This document shows positions 46,924 through 55,088 of a stretch of 64,000 bases of DNA, in pieces. The DNA comes from Stenotrophomonas sp. SY1. GTDB taxonomy: Bacteria > Pseudomonadota > Gammaproteobacteria > Xanthomonadales > Xanthomonadaceae. Location: NCBI RefSeq assembly GCF_021202945.1, contig NZ_JAJOYR010000002.1:981825-1045824 (forward strand), given 5' to 3'. Every line of letters starts with the position of its first letter. Position 1 is the stretch's first letter. The position numbers and the translations under genes are program-made. The notes beneath the pieces were generated by a model. It did no database searches and had not been told where the DNA came from. It worked only from the letters and a program-made list of their open reading frames with translations.

Positions 46924-47542
46924 TAGCCCTCTCCGGATCGGACATTCTCAACTTAACTTTTTTGACTAGATCAGGAAGGAATCGCCGAGCTATCACATTA
47001 ATTTGCCCATCTACAAGCTCAAGATGTCGCGCGATTGATTTACGCCATAGCAGATAGCAAAGTACAACTGCAGCTGATGAGACATGCAGGACCAGCCCTC
47101 CCTTTCCGCCGAGCACAAGCCCCCCTCCTATAATCGATGCGGCTAGCGAAATCCAGATGCCGCAGTGCGTGCTCGTCACAAGAAGGCCGTTAAAGAATAT
47201 CCCCTTACTCTTTATCTCGAGAGAATTGTCAGAGTCGACTAGCGCATAAAAATGAGGAGAGATTTCACTCCACGACCTACCGCGTAGTTCCGGGGCAGCT
47301 GAGATTAGACGATCTCTAATTCGATCATTTACGCCTCTAAATGCCCCCTCAGAAGCCCATTTACCCATCAATAGACCGTAAAGCCCCCCTACTATGTATC
47401 CACACAGGAGAAGCTTAGAAGCATCCATCTCCCAGAAACTGAACCTGCAATCCAATGCGAATTTGCACGTCAGATCAAAGTAAGCCAGGACCATTAGTCC
47501 TGGCGCCAGTGCTCGAAGTGATCTCAAGAGTGCGTATTCCAT
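46913..47542 (-). CDS. Membrane protein coupled to the DndC-like gene
   Basis: 209 residues. Four hydrophobic segments: about residues 12-28, 44-60 (LLLCGYIVGGLYGLLMG), 125-142 and 148-165 (GGLVLHVSSAAVVLCYLLW), with a soluble loop of about 60 residues between pairs. The C-terminal tail is basic. No family recognised. Its stop overlaps the DndC-like start by 11 bases, so the two are translationally coupled; a membrane effector or anchor paired with a nucleic-acid-modifying or sensing enzyme would be a common defence layout. Confidence 0.75.
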   Translation of the reverse strand: MEYALLRSLRALAPGLMVLAYFDLTCKFALDCRFSFWEMDASKLLLCGYIVGGLYGLLMGKWASEGAFRGVNDRIRDRLISAAPELRGRSWSEISPHFYALVDSDNSLEIKSKGIFFNGLLVTSTHCGIWISLAASIIGGGLVLGGKGGLVLHVSSAAVVLCYLLWRKSIARHLELVDGQINVIARRFLPDLVKKVKLRMSDPERASDQ

Positions 47543-47644
47543 GATGCCCTCTACCTGTTTTCTATGAGGTACAGTCTAATCCGCAGCAGTCACGCGGGAA
47601 GCGACTTTTATGAGGCTTGGCAATACCACGACATACGGCAACGA

Positions 47645-47671
47645 AAAGGGCGGCCGATGGCCGCCCTTTTC
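47645..47671 (-). terminator. Intrinsic terminator of aceE
   Basis: Perfect 12-bp stem AAAAGGGCGGCC/GGCCGCCCTTTT with a three-base loop, 22 bases beyond the aceE stop. Read on the minus strand it ends CCCTTTTCG. It separates core aceE from the accessory segment. Confidence 0.88.
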
Positions 47672-47692
47672 CACGTCAATTAATTGACCAAA

Positions 47693-50380
47693 TCAAACCC
47701 CAACAGGATTACTCTTCTCCGGATCAATCCCATACTGCTTGATAGCCCGGGCAACATCCTTCGCCGTCATCTTCCCGTCCTTCGCCAGCGCTGCGATTGC
47801 GGCATGCGCGATGTAATAACGGTCAACCTCGAAGAAGCGACGCAGGTTGGCGCGGGTGTCCGAGCGGCCGAAGCCATCGGTGCCCAATACCGAGTACGTG
47901 CCCGGCACGAACGCACGGATCTGGTCGGTGTAGGCGCGCACGTAATCCGTTGCGGCGATGACCGGGCCCTGGCGGCCTTCCAGCAGCTGGGTGACGTACG
48001 GCTTGCGCTGTTCGGCTTCCGGGTGCAGGCGATTCCAACGCTCGGCGTCGAAACCATCGCGACGCAGTTCGTTGAAGCTCGGGCAGCTCCAGATGTCGGC
48101 GGTGACGCCGAAATCCTTGTCCAGCAGTTCGGCCGCTGCAATGGCCTCGCGCAGGATGGTGCCGCTGCCCAGCAGCTGCACGCGCAGCTCGCCCTTCTTC
48201 GGCTTGCCGGCGTCGGTGAGCAGATACATGCCCTTGATGATGCCTTCGGCTGCGCCTGCCGGCATGGCCGGGTGGGCGTAGTTCTCGTTCATCAGGGTGA
48301 TGTAGTAGTACTCGTCGATCTGGTCTTCCATCATGGCCTTGGTGCCGTGCTGGAGGATCACAGTGACTTCGTAGCCGAAGGTCGGGTCGTAGCTGCGCAC
48401 GTTCGGGATGCCGCCAGCGACGATGTGGCTGAAGCCGTCTTCGTGCTGCAGGCCTTCGCCGTTGAGCGTGGTGCGGCCGGCGGTGCCGCCGAGCAGGAAG
48501 CCGCGGGTACGCATGTCCGCTGCCTGCCAGGCGATGTCACCGATGCGCTGGAAGCCGAACATCGAGTAGTAGATGTAGAACGGCAGCATCGGCACATTGC
48601 TGACCGAATAGCTGGTACCGGCCGCCATCCACGAGGACATGGCACCCGGCTCGCTGATGCCCTGCTGCAGCACCTGGCCGCTCTGGTCTTCGCGGTAGTA
48701 CATCAGCTGGTCGGCATCGACCGGCTTGTACTTCTGGCCGTACGGGGCGTAGATGCCGATCTGGCGGAACAGGCCTTCCATGCCGAAGGTGCGCGCTTCG
48801 TCGGCGACGATCGGCACCAGGCGCGGGCCCAGCTCCTTGTCACGCAGGCTGATGTTCAGCGTCTGCACGAAGGCCATGGTGGTGGAGTACGTACGCTCGC
48901 CCGATTCCTTGAGCAGACGCTCGTAGGTTTCCAGCTTCGGTGCGATGAAGGACTTGTCGGCCTTCTGGCGACGCTGCGGCAGGTAGCCACCCAGCGAAGC
49001 GCGACGCTCCTGCAGGTACTTCACTTCCGGCGAATCCGGGCCCGGGTGGTAGAACGGCACCTGACCGTCCTTGAGCTGCTCGTCGGTGACCGGGATGTTG
49101 AAGCGGTCGCGGAAATGGCGGACCGACTCGTCGTCCAGCTTCTTGGTCTGGTGGGTCGGGTTCAGTGCCTCACCGGCGCTGCCCATGCCGTAGCCCTTGA
49201 CCGTCTTGGCCAGGATCACGGTCGGCATGCCCTTGGTGTTCACGGCCTGGTGGTAGGCGGCGTACACCTTGTGCGGATCGTGGCCACCACGGTTAAGGCG
49301 CCAGATGTCGTCGTCGGACAGGCCGGCGACCATCGCAGCGGTTTCCGGGTACTTGCCGAAGAAATGCTCGCGCGTATACGCGCCGCCGAAGGCCTTGCAG
49401 TTCTGGTATTCGCCGTCGACGGTTTCCATCATCAGCTTCTTCAGGACGCCGTTGGTGTCCTTGGCCAGCAGGGCATCCCAGTAACCGCCCCACAGCAGCT
49501 TGATGACATTCCAGCCGCCACCACGGAACACGCCTTCCAGTTCCTGGATGATCTTGCCGTTGCCGCGCACCGGGCCGTCCAGGCGCTGCAGGTTGCAGTT
49601 GACCACGAAGATCAGGTTGTCCAGGCCTTCGCGGCCGGCCAGCGCGATGGCGCCGAGGGTTTCCGGCTCGTCCGACTCGCCGTCACCGATGAAGCACCAC
49701 ACCTTGCGGTCGGACTTCTCGATCAAGCCACGGTTTTCCAGGTAACGCAGGAACTGCGCCTGGTAGATGGCGGCCAGCGGGCCCAGGCCCATCGACACGG
49801 TCGGGGTCTGCCAGTAATCGGGCATCAGCCACGGGTGCGGATACGACGACAGACCGCCGCCGTCCACTTCCATGCGGAACTTGTCCAGCTGCTGCTCGTC
49901 GATGCGGCCTTCCAGGAAGGAACGCGCATAGATGCCCGGGGCGCTGTGGCCCTGGATGAAGAGCAGGTCGCCCGGATGGGTGTCGCTCGGGGCGCGCCAG
50001 AAGTGGTTGAAGCCCACGTCGTACAGCGTTGCGCCAGAGGCGAACGAAGCGATGTGGCCGCCCAGGTCACCCGGCTTGCGGTTGGCACGCACCACGGTCG
50101 CCATCGCGTTCCAGCGGATGATCGAGCGGATGCGCCATTCCAGCTCGGCGTTGCCGGGGCTCTTGGCCTCCAGCTGCGGCTCGATGGTATTGACGTATTC
50201 GGTGGTGGGCGAGAACGGCAGAAACGCGCCCGAACGACGGGTCAGTTCAACCATGCCTTCCAGCAACTGATGTGCGCGCTCGGGGCCCTCGACATCGATA
50301 ACGGCCTTCAACGACTCGATCCACTCCTGGGTTTCCAGGGGGTTCGGGTCGTTGTTCAGCACTTCATTCAACCAGTTCAT
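47693..50380 (-). CDS. aceE: Pyruvate dehydrogenase E1 component, homodimeric type
   Basis: 895 residues, the expected size for AceE. It decarboxylates pyruvate with thiamine diphosphate in the pyruvate dehydrogenase complex. The TPP-binding motif begins GDGESDEPETLGAIALAG and ends near NLIFVVNCNLQRLDGPVRGN; the N-terminal NWLNEVLNNDPNPLETQEW opening is typical. GGGAG lies six bases before the ATG. aceF and lpd are not adjacent in this window. Its upstream region is shared with the divergent PadR gene. Confidence 0.98.
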   Translation of the reverse strand: MNWLNEVLNNDPNPLETQEWIESLKAVIDVEGPERAHQLLEGMVELTRRSGAFLPFSPTTEYVNTIEPQLEAKSPGNAELEWRIRSIIRWNAMATVVRANRKPGDLGGHIASFASGATLYDVGFNHFWRAPSDTHPGDLLFIQGHSAPGIYARSFLEGRIDEQQLDKFRMEVDGGGLSSYPHPWLMPDYWQTPTVSMGLGPLAAIYQAQFLRYLENRGLIEKSDRKVWCFIGDGESDEPETLGAIALAGREGLDNLIFVVNCNLQRLDGPVRGNGKIIQELEGVFRGGGWNVIKLLWGGYWDALLAKDTNGVLKKLMMETVDGEYQNCKAFGGAYTREHFFGKYPETAAMVAGLSDDDIWRLNRGGHDPHKVYAAYHQAVNTKGMPTVILAKTVKGYGMGSAGEALNPTHQTKKLDDESVRHFRDRFNIPVTDEQLKDGQVPFYHPGPDSPEVKYLQERRASLGGYLPQRRQKADKSFIAPKLETYERLLKESGERTYSTTMAFVQTLNISLRDKELGPRLVPIVADEARTFGMEGLFRQIGIYAPYGQKYKPVDADQLMYYREDQSGQVLQQGISEPGAMSSWMAAGTSYSVSNVPMLPFYIYYSMFGFQRIGDIAWQAADMRTRGFLLGGTAGRTTLNGEGLQHEDGFSHIVAGGIPNVRSYDPTFGYEVTVILQHGTKAMMEDQIDEYYYITLMNENYAHPAMPAGAAEGIIKGMYLLTDAGKPKKGELRVQLLGSGTILREAIAAAELLDKDFGVTADIWSCPSFNELRRDGFDAERWNRLHPEAEQRKPYVTQLLEGRQGPVIAATDYVRAYTDQIRAFVPGTYSVLGTDGFGRSDTRANLRRFFEVDRYYIAHAAIAALAKDGKMTAKDVARAIKQYGIDPEKSNPVGV

Positions 50381-50710
50381 TGGCGCTCCCAGTTACTGCA
50401 CGCACGCGCGCGCTTGTCGTTATTTTGAGCCGCAAAGTGTAGCGCACCCGGCCCCTTGCAAAGCTGGCTACGCATACGTATGGAGGCTTAAAAGCCAGTG
50501 TCTGCAAGACAGTTGCGACAAGCCTTGCGCGGCAATCAGGACATTGCGGGACAGTCCGTATCGCATTTCGACCAATGACAGCCTGCCTTGCCTTGATGAC
50601 CGGCCAGCGACGCCCTCGCTGCGGGCGCAGATCCGGCGGGGAGCAGTGCCGGTTGTGGAATCTGAACGAATTGGGTGTCCAGCAGAACTGACCATTGGCA
50701 ATCCCAGAGT

Positions 50711-50751
50711 TTTAGATATATCTTTTTTCACCACGAATCGATATATCTAAA
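50711..50751. promoter_or_regulatory. Palindromic operator upstream of the His-rich PadR gene
   Basis: Perfect 12-base inverted repeat TTTAGATATATC (50711-50722) and GATATATCTAAA (50740-50751), 17-base spacer, ending four bases before the start codon. AT-rich palindromes in this place are typical PadR autoregulatory sites. It lies in the 375-base gap between aceE and the regulator; nothing else was recognised in the gap. Confidence 0.85.
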
Positions 50752-50755
50752 AGCC

Positions 50756-51559
50756 ATGAAGAGCCATCACTTCTCCCATCTGCACCACATCCCGCCCTCA
50801 GCCCAGCCGCTGGGCGGCCGCCACTTCCATCGCGGCCACCACGGCAGCGCAGAGGCCGGTGCCGAAAACCTTCACCCGCCGCATCGCGGCCCGTACGGCC
50901 GTGCCCATGGCAGCCACAAAGGACATGAAGGCCCGCACCATCGCGGCCCGCGCATGCATGCCGGACACAGTGGACCAGGTGGCTTCGGCCCGCACGGTGG
51001 TCACGGGCACGGCGGCCATGGCGAACATGGCCACGGCGGTCATCCGGGTCACCGCGGTGGTGGCGGCCGGGGGCGCGGCGGTGACGGCGGCTCGCGCCGC
51101 CCGCTGGAACGCGGCGACCTGCGCCTGCTGCTGCTGGCGCTGATCGAACAACAGCCGCGCCATGGCTACGAACTGATCCAGCTGATCGGCGAGCTGTTTG
51201 AGGGTGCCTACGTGCCCAGCCCCGGCGTGGTCTACCCGACCCTGTCGCTGCTGGAAGACATGGGCCTGATCGCCGCCGAGGAAGAAGGTGGCCGCAAGCG
51301 CTACGCCATCACCGACGCCGGCCGCGAGCAGGCCAACACCGACCGCGCCACCATCGAAGCTGCGCAGGAGCGCACCCGCGACAGCGCGCGGCGCGTACGC
51401 AAGGCGGCAATCCCGGCGCCGGTGCGCGAGGCCATGGAACAGCTCAAAGGCACGCTGGTCCGCCGCCAGCACAGCTGGACCGAGGAAGAAGCCGCGCGCG
51501 TGGCGCAACTCATCGCGCAGGCCGTTGCCGGGATCGATCCTGACAACACACCGGCCTGA
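50756..51559 (+). CDS. PadR-family metal-responsive regulator with His/Gly-rich N-terminus (YqjI-like)
   Basis: 267 residues from the ATG at 50756. Residues 1-113 are low-complexity His, Gly, Arg and Pro with dozens of histidines (GGHGHGGHGEHGHGGH), a likely Ni/Fe/Zn-binding region. From PLERGDLRLLLLALIEQQPRHGYELI the PadR winged helix runs to about residue 200 (SPGVVYPTLSLLEDMGLI, GRKRYAITDAG), then a helical dimerisation tail. E. coli YqjI has the same architecture and represses the adjacent ferric reductase yqjH; here too a siderophore-interacting reductase follows. Confidence 0.92.
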   Translation: MKSHHFSHLHHIPPSAQPLGGRHFHRGHHGSAEAGAENLHPPHRGPYGRAHGSHKGHEGPHHRGPRMHAGHSGPGGFGPHGGHGHGGHGEHGHGGHPGHRGGGGRGRGGDGGSRRPLERGDLRLLLLALIEQQPRHGYELIQLIGELFEGAYVPSPGVVYPTLSLLEDMGLIAAEEEGGRKRYAITDAGREQANTDRATIEAAQERTRDSARRVRKAAIPAPVREAMEQLKGTLVRRQHSWTEEEAARVAQLIAQAVAGIDPDNTPA

Positions 51560-51635
51560 GCCGGCCAGCCGCAAACACCATCGGGGCCGTTGGCTCCGGT
51601 GGTCACTCATACAACCGCACTGCCCAGGATTGCCG

Positions 51636-52427
51636 ATGCCCTCGCACGAAACCCAATTGATCCGCCTCACGCTCCGCTTCCGCCAGTTGCAGGTACTGCG
51701 CAGCGAGCGGCTGACTCCGAACATGCAGCGCATCGTGGTTGGTGGCGATGCGCTGGAAGGCTTCGACAGCCGCTCGCCGGATGACCACGTCAAGCTGTTT
51801 TTCCCCAATGCCGAAGGCGCGTTCGTGCTGCCGGAACTGACCGAACACGGCCCGCGCTACCCGGAAGGCCTGGCGCCCTCGCCTGCCCGCGACTACACCC
51901 CGCGTCATTACGACGCTGCTGCCGGCGAACTGGTGCTGGACTTCGTGCTGCACGGCGACGGCCCGGCCACCAGTTGGGCGGCCAATGCCAAAGAGGGTGA
52001 TGCGTTGGTGGTGGCCGGCCCGCGTGGCTCGCATGTGGTGGCCGATGATTTCGACGTCTACGTGCTGATTGGCGATGAAACCGCATTGCCTGCCATTGCC
52101 CGCAGGCTTGAGGAACTGCCGGAAGGCGCGGTGGCCGAAGTATTCATCGAAATTCCCGAGGAAGGCGACCGTCAGCCGCTGGAAAGCGCGGCGCAGGTGA
52201 CGGTGTCGTGGTTCGAGCGCAATGGCTTTGATGCGGCGAGCAGCACGTTATTGGAAGACGCGCTGGTGGACTTCGAACAACCCGATGGCGATGCGCACTA
52301 CTGGATTGCCACCGAATCGCACCGCGCGCGCATGATGCGCAAGTTCGTTGAAGGCCATTTGCAGGTGCCGAAGGAGTGGATCCGCGCCACCGGTTACTGG
52401 AAGGCGGACCCGAACGAGGTGGAATAG
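51636..52427 (+). CDS. Siderophore-interacting ferric reductase (YqjH/ViuB family)
   Basis: 263 residues from the ATG at 51636, 76 bases after the PadR regulator. Siderophore-interacting FAD-binding domain about 1-125 with the RDYTPRHYD flavin motif, then the SIP C-terminal NADPH-binding domain (YVLIGDETALPAIARRLEELPEG) and the family end RARMMRKFVEGHLQVPKEWIRATGYWK. It releases iron from ferric siderophores by reduction in the cytoplasm. Likely controlled with its upstream repressor by metal status. Confidence 0.93.
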   Translation: MPSHETQLIRLTLRFRQLQVLRSERLTPNMQRIVVGGDALEGFDSRSPDDHVKLFFPNAEGAFVLPELTEHGPRYPEGLAPSPARDYTPRHYDAAAGELVLDFVLHGDGPATSWAANAKEGDALVVAGPRGSHVVADDFDVYVLIGDETALPAIARRLEELPEGAVAEVFIEIPEEGDRQPLESAAQVTVSWFERNGFDAASSTLLEDALVDFEQPDGDAHYWIATESHRARMMRKFVEGHLQVPKEWIRATGYWKADPNEVE

Positions 52428-52545
52428 CGCATTCGTTGTGCGTTTCCGGAGGTGGTGACGGAACGCTGGTGACATCACCGGCCGATGTGTGATTGCCGGG
52501 GTTGCGCTGCATCGCAGCCTTCGGCGCTGCGGTAATGAAATTTGA

Positions 52546-52575
52546 ACGGCCCGCGATTGTGCGGGCCGTTTTTTT
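52546..52575 (+). terminator. Intrinsic terminator after the regulator-reductase pair
   Basis: Nine-base-pair stem ACGGCCCGC/GCGGGCCGT (52546-52554 with 52561-52569) with a six-base loop, followed by a run of T. It lies about 120 bases after the reductase stop; the rest of 52428-52894 contains a GTAG-type repeat and no gene. Confidence 0.92.
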
Positions 52576-52684
52576 ATGCGGCGTTGTGATCAGCGCGGGC
52601 GGTCGTCGTGCATTGGCGATGCAAGGCTTCATTCGTGGGCGTGCAATGCCGGTTGGCTGTGCGGCCTGACGAGCCATCCGCTTC

Positions 52685-52704
52685 GCGGCCAAGACCGCTC
52701 CTAC
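52685..52704 (-). repeat. Single GTAG-type repeat
   Basis: GCGGCCAAGACCGCTCCTAC; on the minus strand it starts GTAGGAGCGG and folds weakly. Same family as the units at 21.2 and 10.6 kb, here without a clear inverted mate. Confidence 0.65.
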
Positions 52705-52894
52705 GAAGGGCCGTACTGACAACGTCGGCGTGGCCTTGGCTGCGAAGCCAGTACTGGCCCGGCCGCACAGGAAATGCAATTGCGCACCACATGTACAGCG
52801 GCCACATGATCCGTTTGGCGACTGACACCACGCCGACAGGCCTGGCGTTATGCTCTGCCCCCGCCAACCCCGGCTGTCTGCGATGCAATCTTCC

Positions 52895-53206
52895 ATGAGC
52901 CACTTCAATGTCCGCACGCTGTGCCTTGTTGCCACTGCTTCCCTGGCCGCCCTCGGCCTGAGTGGCTGCCTGACCACCCCCGGCCCGACCACTCCGGGCG
53001 ACGGCCGCTGCAACGATACGCAGCTGCAATGGGCCATAGGCAAGGTCAACGACGAGCCCACCGTGCGCAAGCTCAAGCAGGAAAGCGGCGCGGGCCTGCT
53101 GAACCCGATCGGCCCCGCCACCATCGTCTCGCGCGACCACCGCGAAGACCGTCTGCGTGTGTTCGTGGATGCCAACAATGTGATCACTGCGGTGCGCTGC
53201 GAATAA
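52895..53206 (+). CDS. I78-family peptidase inhibitor, lipoprotein
   Basis: 103 residues from the ATG at 52895 (an ATG four codons upstream is possible). Signal peptide with lipobox LSGC, so Cys25 is the lipidation site. The mature part after a Pro/Thr/Gly linker is the I78 fold: CNDTQLQWAIGK at the start and ending RDHREDRLRVFVDANNVITAVRCE, typical of Aspergillus-elastase-inhibitor-like proteins. Probable role is protection of envelope proteins from secreted proteases. Confidence 0.88.
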   Translation: MSHFNVRTLCLVATASLAALGLSGCLTTPGPTTPGDGRCNDTQLQWAIGKVNDEPTVRKLKQESGAGLLNPIGPATIVSRDHREDRLRVFVDANNVITAVRCE

Positions 53207-53242
53207 GGCATTGGCTTCTGTGGGGTGAGTTGGCTCACGGCT

Positions 53243-53460
53243 TGCCCTCACCCCAACCCCTCTCCCAAAGGGAGAGGGGCTTTAGCAAGGCCTGGCGTTT
53301 CCTTCTCCCTTGCGGAAACGCTTGAGCGCGGCATCGCCCTCCCTTCTCCCGTTGGGAGAAGGTGCCCGCAGGGCGGATGAGGGTCCGGGCGAAGCCTGCT
53401 GCATCTCTGCAAACCAGAGCTTTGCACCGGCCCTCACCCCTCTCCCGAAGAGAGGGGCTC
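53243..53460. repeat. Cluster of C-rich repeat units
   Basis: Three units: CTCACCCCAACCCCTCTCCC..GGGAGAGGGG near 53243-53280, CCCTTCTCCCGTTGGGAGAAGG with a GCAGGGCGGATGAGGG tail near 53339-53385, and GGCCCTCACCCCTCTCCC..GAGAGGGGC near 53431-53460. Same families as at 7.1 and 26.4 kb. They fill most of the 355-base gap; no gene was seen. Confidence 0.75.
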
Positions 53461-53493
53461 TTGCAAAGCGAAGCGCTTTGAACACAACACGAC

Positions 53494-53521
53494 AAAGGCC
53501 CGCCATTTCTGGCGGGCCTTT
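53494..53521. terminator. Bidirectional intrinsic terminator
   Basis: Eleven-base-pair perfect stem AAAGGCCCGCC/GGCGGGCCTTT with a six-base loop. A GTTTTTTTA tail follows on the plus strand, for transcripts coming from the I78 gene and repeats; on the minus strand it lies 40 bases beyond the YceI stop. Confidence 0.88.
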
Positions 53522-53561
53522 GTTTTTTTACTGCCAATGCGCCGTTGCCGGCGCGGCTCGA

Positions 53562-54275
53562 TTACTCGGCCTTGGCTTCGCCTTCAGCCTTCGGCACCAG
53601 GGCTTCGGTGGTGATGCGCACCTTGACGTCGTCGCCGACGTTCGGAACGTAGGCGCCCATGCCGAAATCGCTGCGCTTCAGCGTGGTGGTGGCGTCGAAG
53701 CCGACGGCCGGCACCTTGGCCATCGGGTGCTCGCCGGCACCGTTGACGGTCACGTCCAGCACGACCGGCTTGGTCACGCCCTTGACGGTCAGATCGCCGG
53801 TCACGGTCAGCTTGTTGGTGCCGGCCGCTTCCACCTTGGTGCTCTTGAAGGTGGCGGTCGGGAATTTGGCGGCGTCGAAGAAATCGGCGCTGTTGAGGTG
53901 CTCGTCGAACTTGGCGGTGAAGCTGTTCAGGCCCGACAGCGGCAGGGTCACTTCCACGGTCGACTTGGTCACGTCGGCGGCGTCGTACACCAGGGTGCCA
54001 TCGACATTGCCGAAGTGCGCGGTCGGGTTGGAGAAGCCCAGGTGGTTCCACTGCACCAGCACGTCGGTGTGGGTCGGGTCGAGCTTGTAGGTGCCGGCGG
54101 CAACCTGGATGGCAGCGGCTTCCGGAGCAGCCGGGGCAGCGGCAGCGGCGTCGGCCGGAGCAGCGGTTTCAGCCGGGGCAGCGGCCGGAGCGGCAGCCTG
54201 GTCGGCCGGCTTGGAGCAGGCGGTGATAGCGGCGGCCAGCGCCAGCGGGAGCAGCAGCTTGGACAGATTGGACAT
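53562..54275 (-). CDS. YceI-family lipid-binding lipoprotein
   Basis: 237 residues from the ATG at 54273-54275, with AAGGAGA upstream. A signal peptide ends at ITAC with Cys20, so it is probably a lipoprotein. An Ala/Pro-rich linker (about residues 25-58) is followed by the YceI beta-barrel: GTYKLDPTHTDVLVQWNHLGFSN, then VEVTLPLSGLNSFTAKFDEHLNSADFFDAAKFPTATF in family order and ending VRITTEAL. YceI proteins bind polyisoprenoids such as ubiquinone. The long linker is unusual and may span towards the outer membrane. Confidence 0.92.
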   Translation of the reverse strand: MSNLSKLLLPLALAAAITACSKPADQAAAPAAAPAETAAPADAAAAAPAAPEAAAIQVAAGTYKLDPTHTDVLVQWNHLGFSNPTAHFGNVDGTLVYDAADVTKSTVEVTLPLSGLNSFTAKFDEHLNSADFFDAAKFPTATFKSTKVEAAGTNKLTVTGDLTVKGVTKPVVLDVTVNGAGEHPMAKVPAVGFDATTTLKRSDFGMGAYVPNVGDDVKVRITTEALVPKAEGEAKAE

Positions 54276-54365
54276 GGGACTCTCCTTGAGGATTGAGATA
54301 GGGAAGGCAGGCAGTTTCAACAAACCCGGCGTTGCCCGATGTGAGGGACGTCGCCGGCGGTGCAC

Positions 54366-54956
54366 TTACTCGATACGCGCGGCTTCGTCGAAAGACAGAC
54401 GCGGCAGGCGCGGGAAAACACCGGCGGGATCGCCATAGCCCAGATTGACGAGGAAATTGGACTTGACGGCGGTGCCGGCGAAGAACGCTTCATCCACCTT
54501 GGCCGCGTCGAAACCGGACATGGGGCCGGCATCCAGGCCCAGCGTGCGCGCGGCCAGGATCAGGTAGGCGCCCTGCAGGGTGCCGTTGCGGAAGGCTGCC
54601 TCGTGGCGGCCTTCGCGCGGGCCGTCGAACCAGGACTTGGCATCGGCGTGCGGGAACAGGTACGGCAGCTTCTCGTGGAAATCCTGGTCGAAACCGATGA
54701 TCACCGTGACCGGCGCGGCCAGGGTCTTGGCCAGGTTGCCCTCGGACAGGGCCGGTGCCAGCTTCTGCTTGGCTTCGGCCGATTTGACGAACACGAAGCG
54801 GGCCGGACTCGAGTTGGCCGAGGTCGGCGCCCATTTCAGCAGGTCATACAGGGCACGCAACTGGCTGTCCTCGACCGGACGGTCCTGGAACGCGTTCTGG
54901 GTGCGGGCGGTGCGGAACAGCTGGTCAAGCGCGGCATCGGTGAAGATGTCGGACAT
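54366..54956 (-). CDS. RutE/HadB-like nitroreductase family oxidoreductase
   Basis: 196 residues, the usual length for the malonic semialdehyde reductase/RutE branch of FMN nitroreductases. It begins [20 protein letters not shown], followed by [21 protein letters not shown] and the later [26 protein letters not shown], which is diagnostic for this branch. It reduces 3-oxopropanoate or related compounds using NAD(P)H. No other pyrimidine (Rut) genes are near, so its physiological substrate is open. Confidence 0.9.
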   Translation of the reverse strand: MSDIFTDAALDQLFRTARTQNAFQDRPVEDSQLRALYDLLKWAPTSANSSPARFVFVKSAEAKQKLAPALSEGNLAKTLAAPVTVIIGFDQDFHEKLPYLFPHADAKSWFDGPREGRHEAAFRNGTLQGAYLILAARTLGLDAGPMSGFDAAKVDEAFFAGTAVKSNFLVNLGYGDPAGVFPRLPRLSFDEAARIE

Positions 54957-55088
54957 GGAAACTCCGTGGTGAATTGGCTACGGTCGTGGCATTACGCGGG
55001 AAAGCCCCGGACAATGACAAAGCCGACGAGAGGGCGCAGTGTAGAGCCCATCGACTATTGCAACATCGGGCCTTACTGAAACGAATTA

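Noticed and set aside
47684..50428. 914-residue plus-strand frame opposite aceE
   Set aside because: Exact antisense shadow of aceE with no recognisable protein features.
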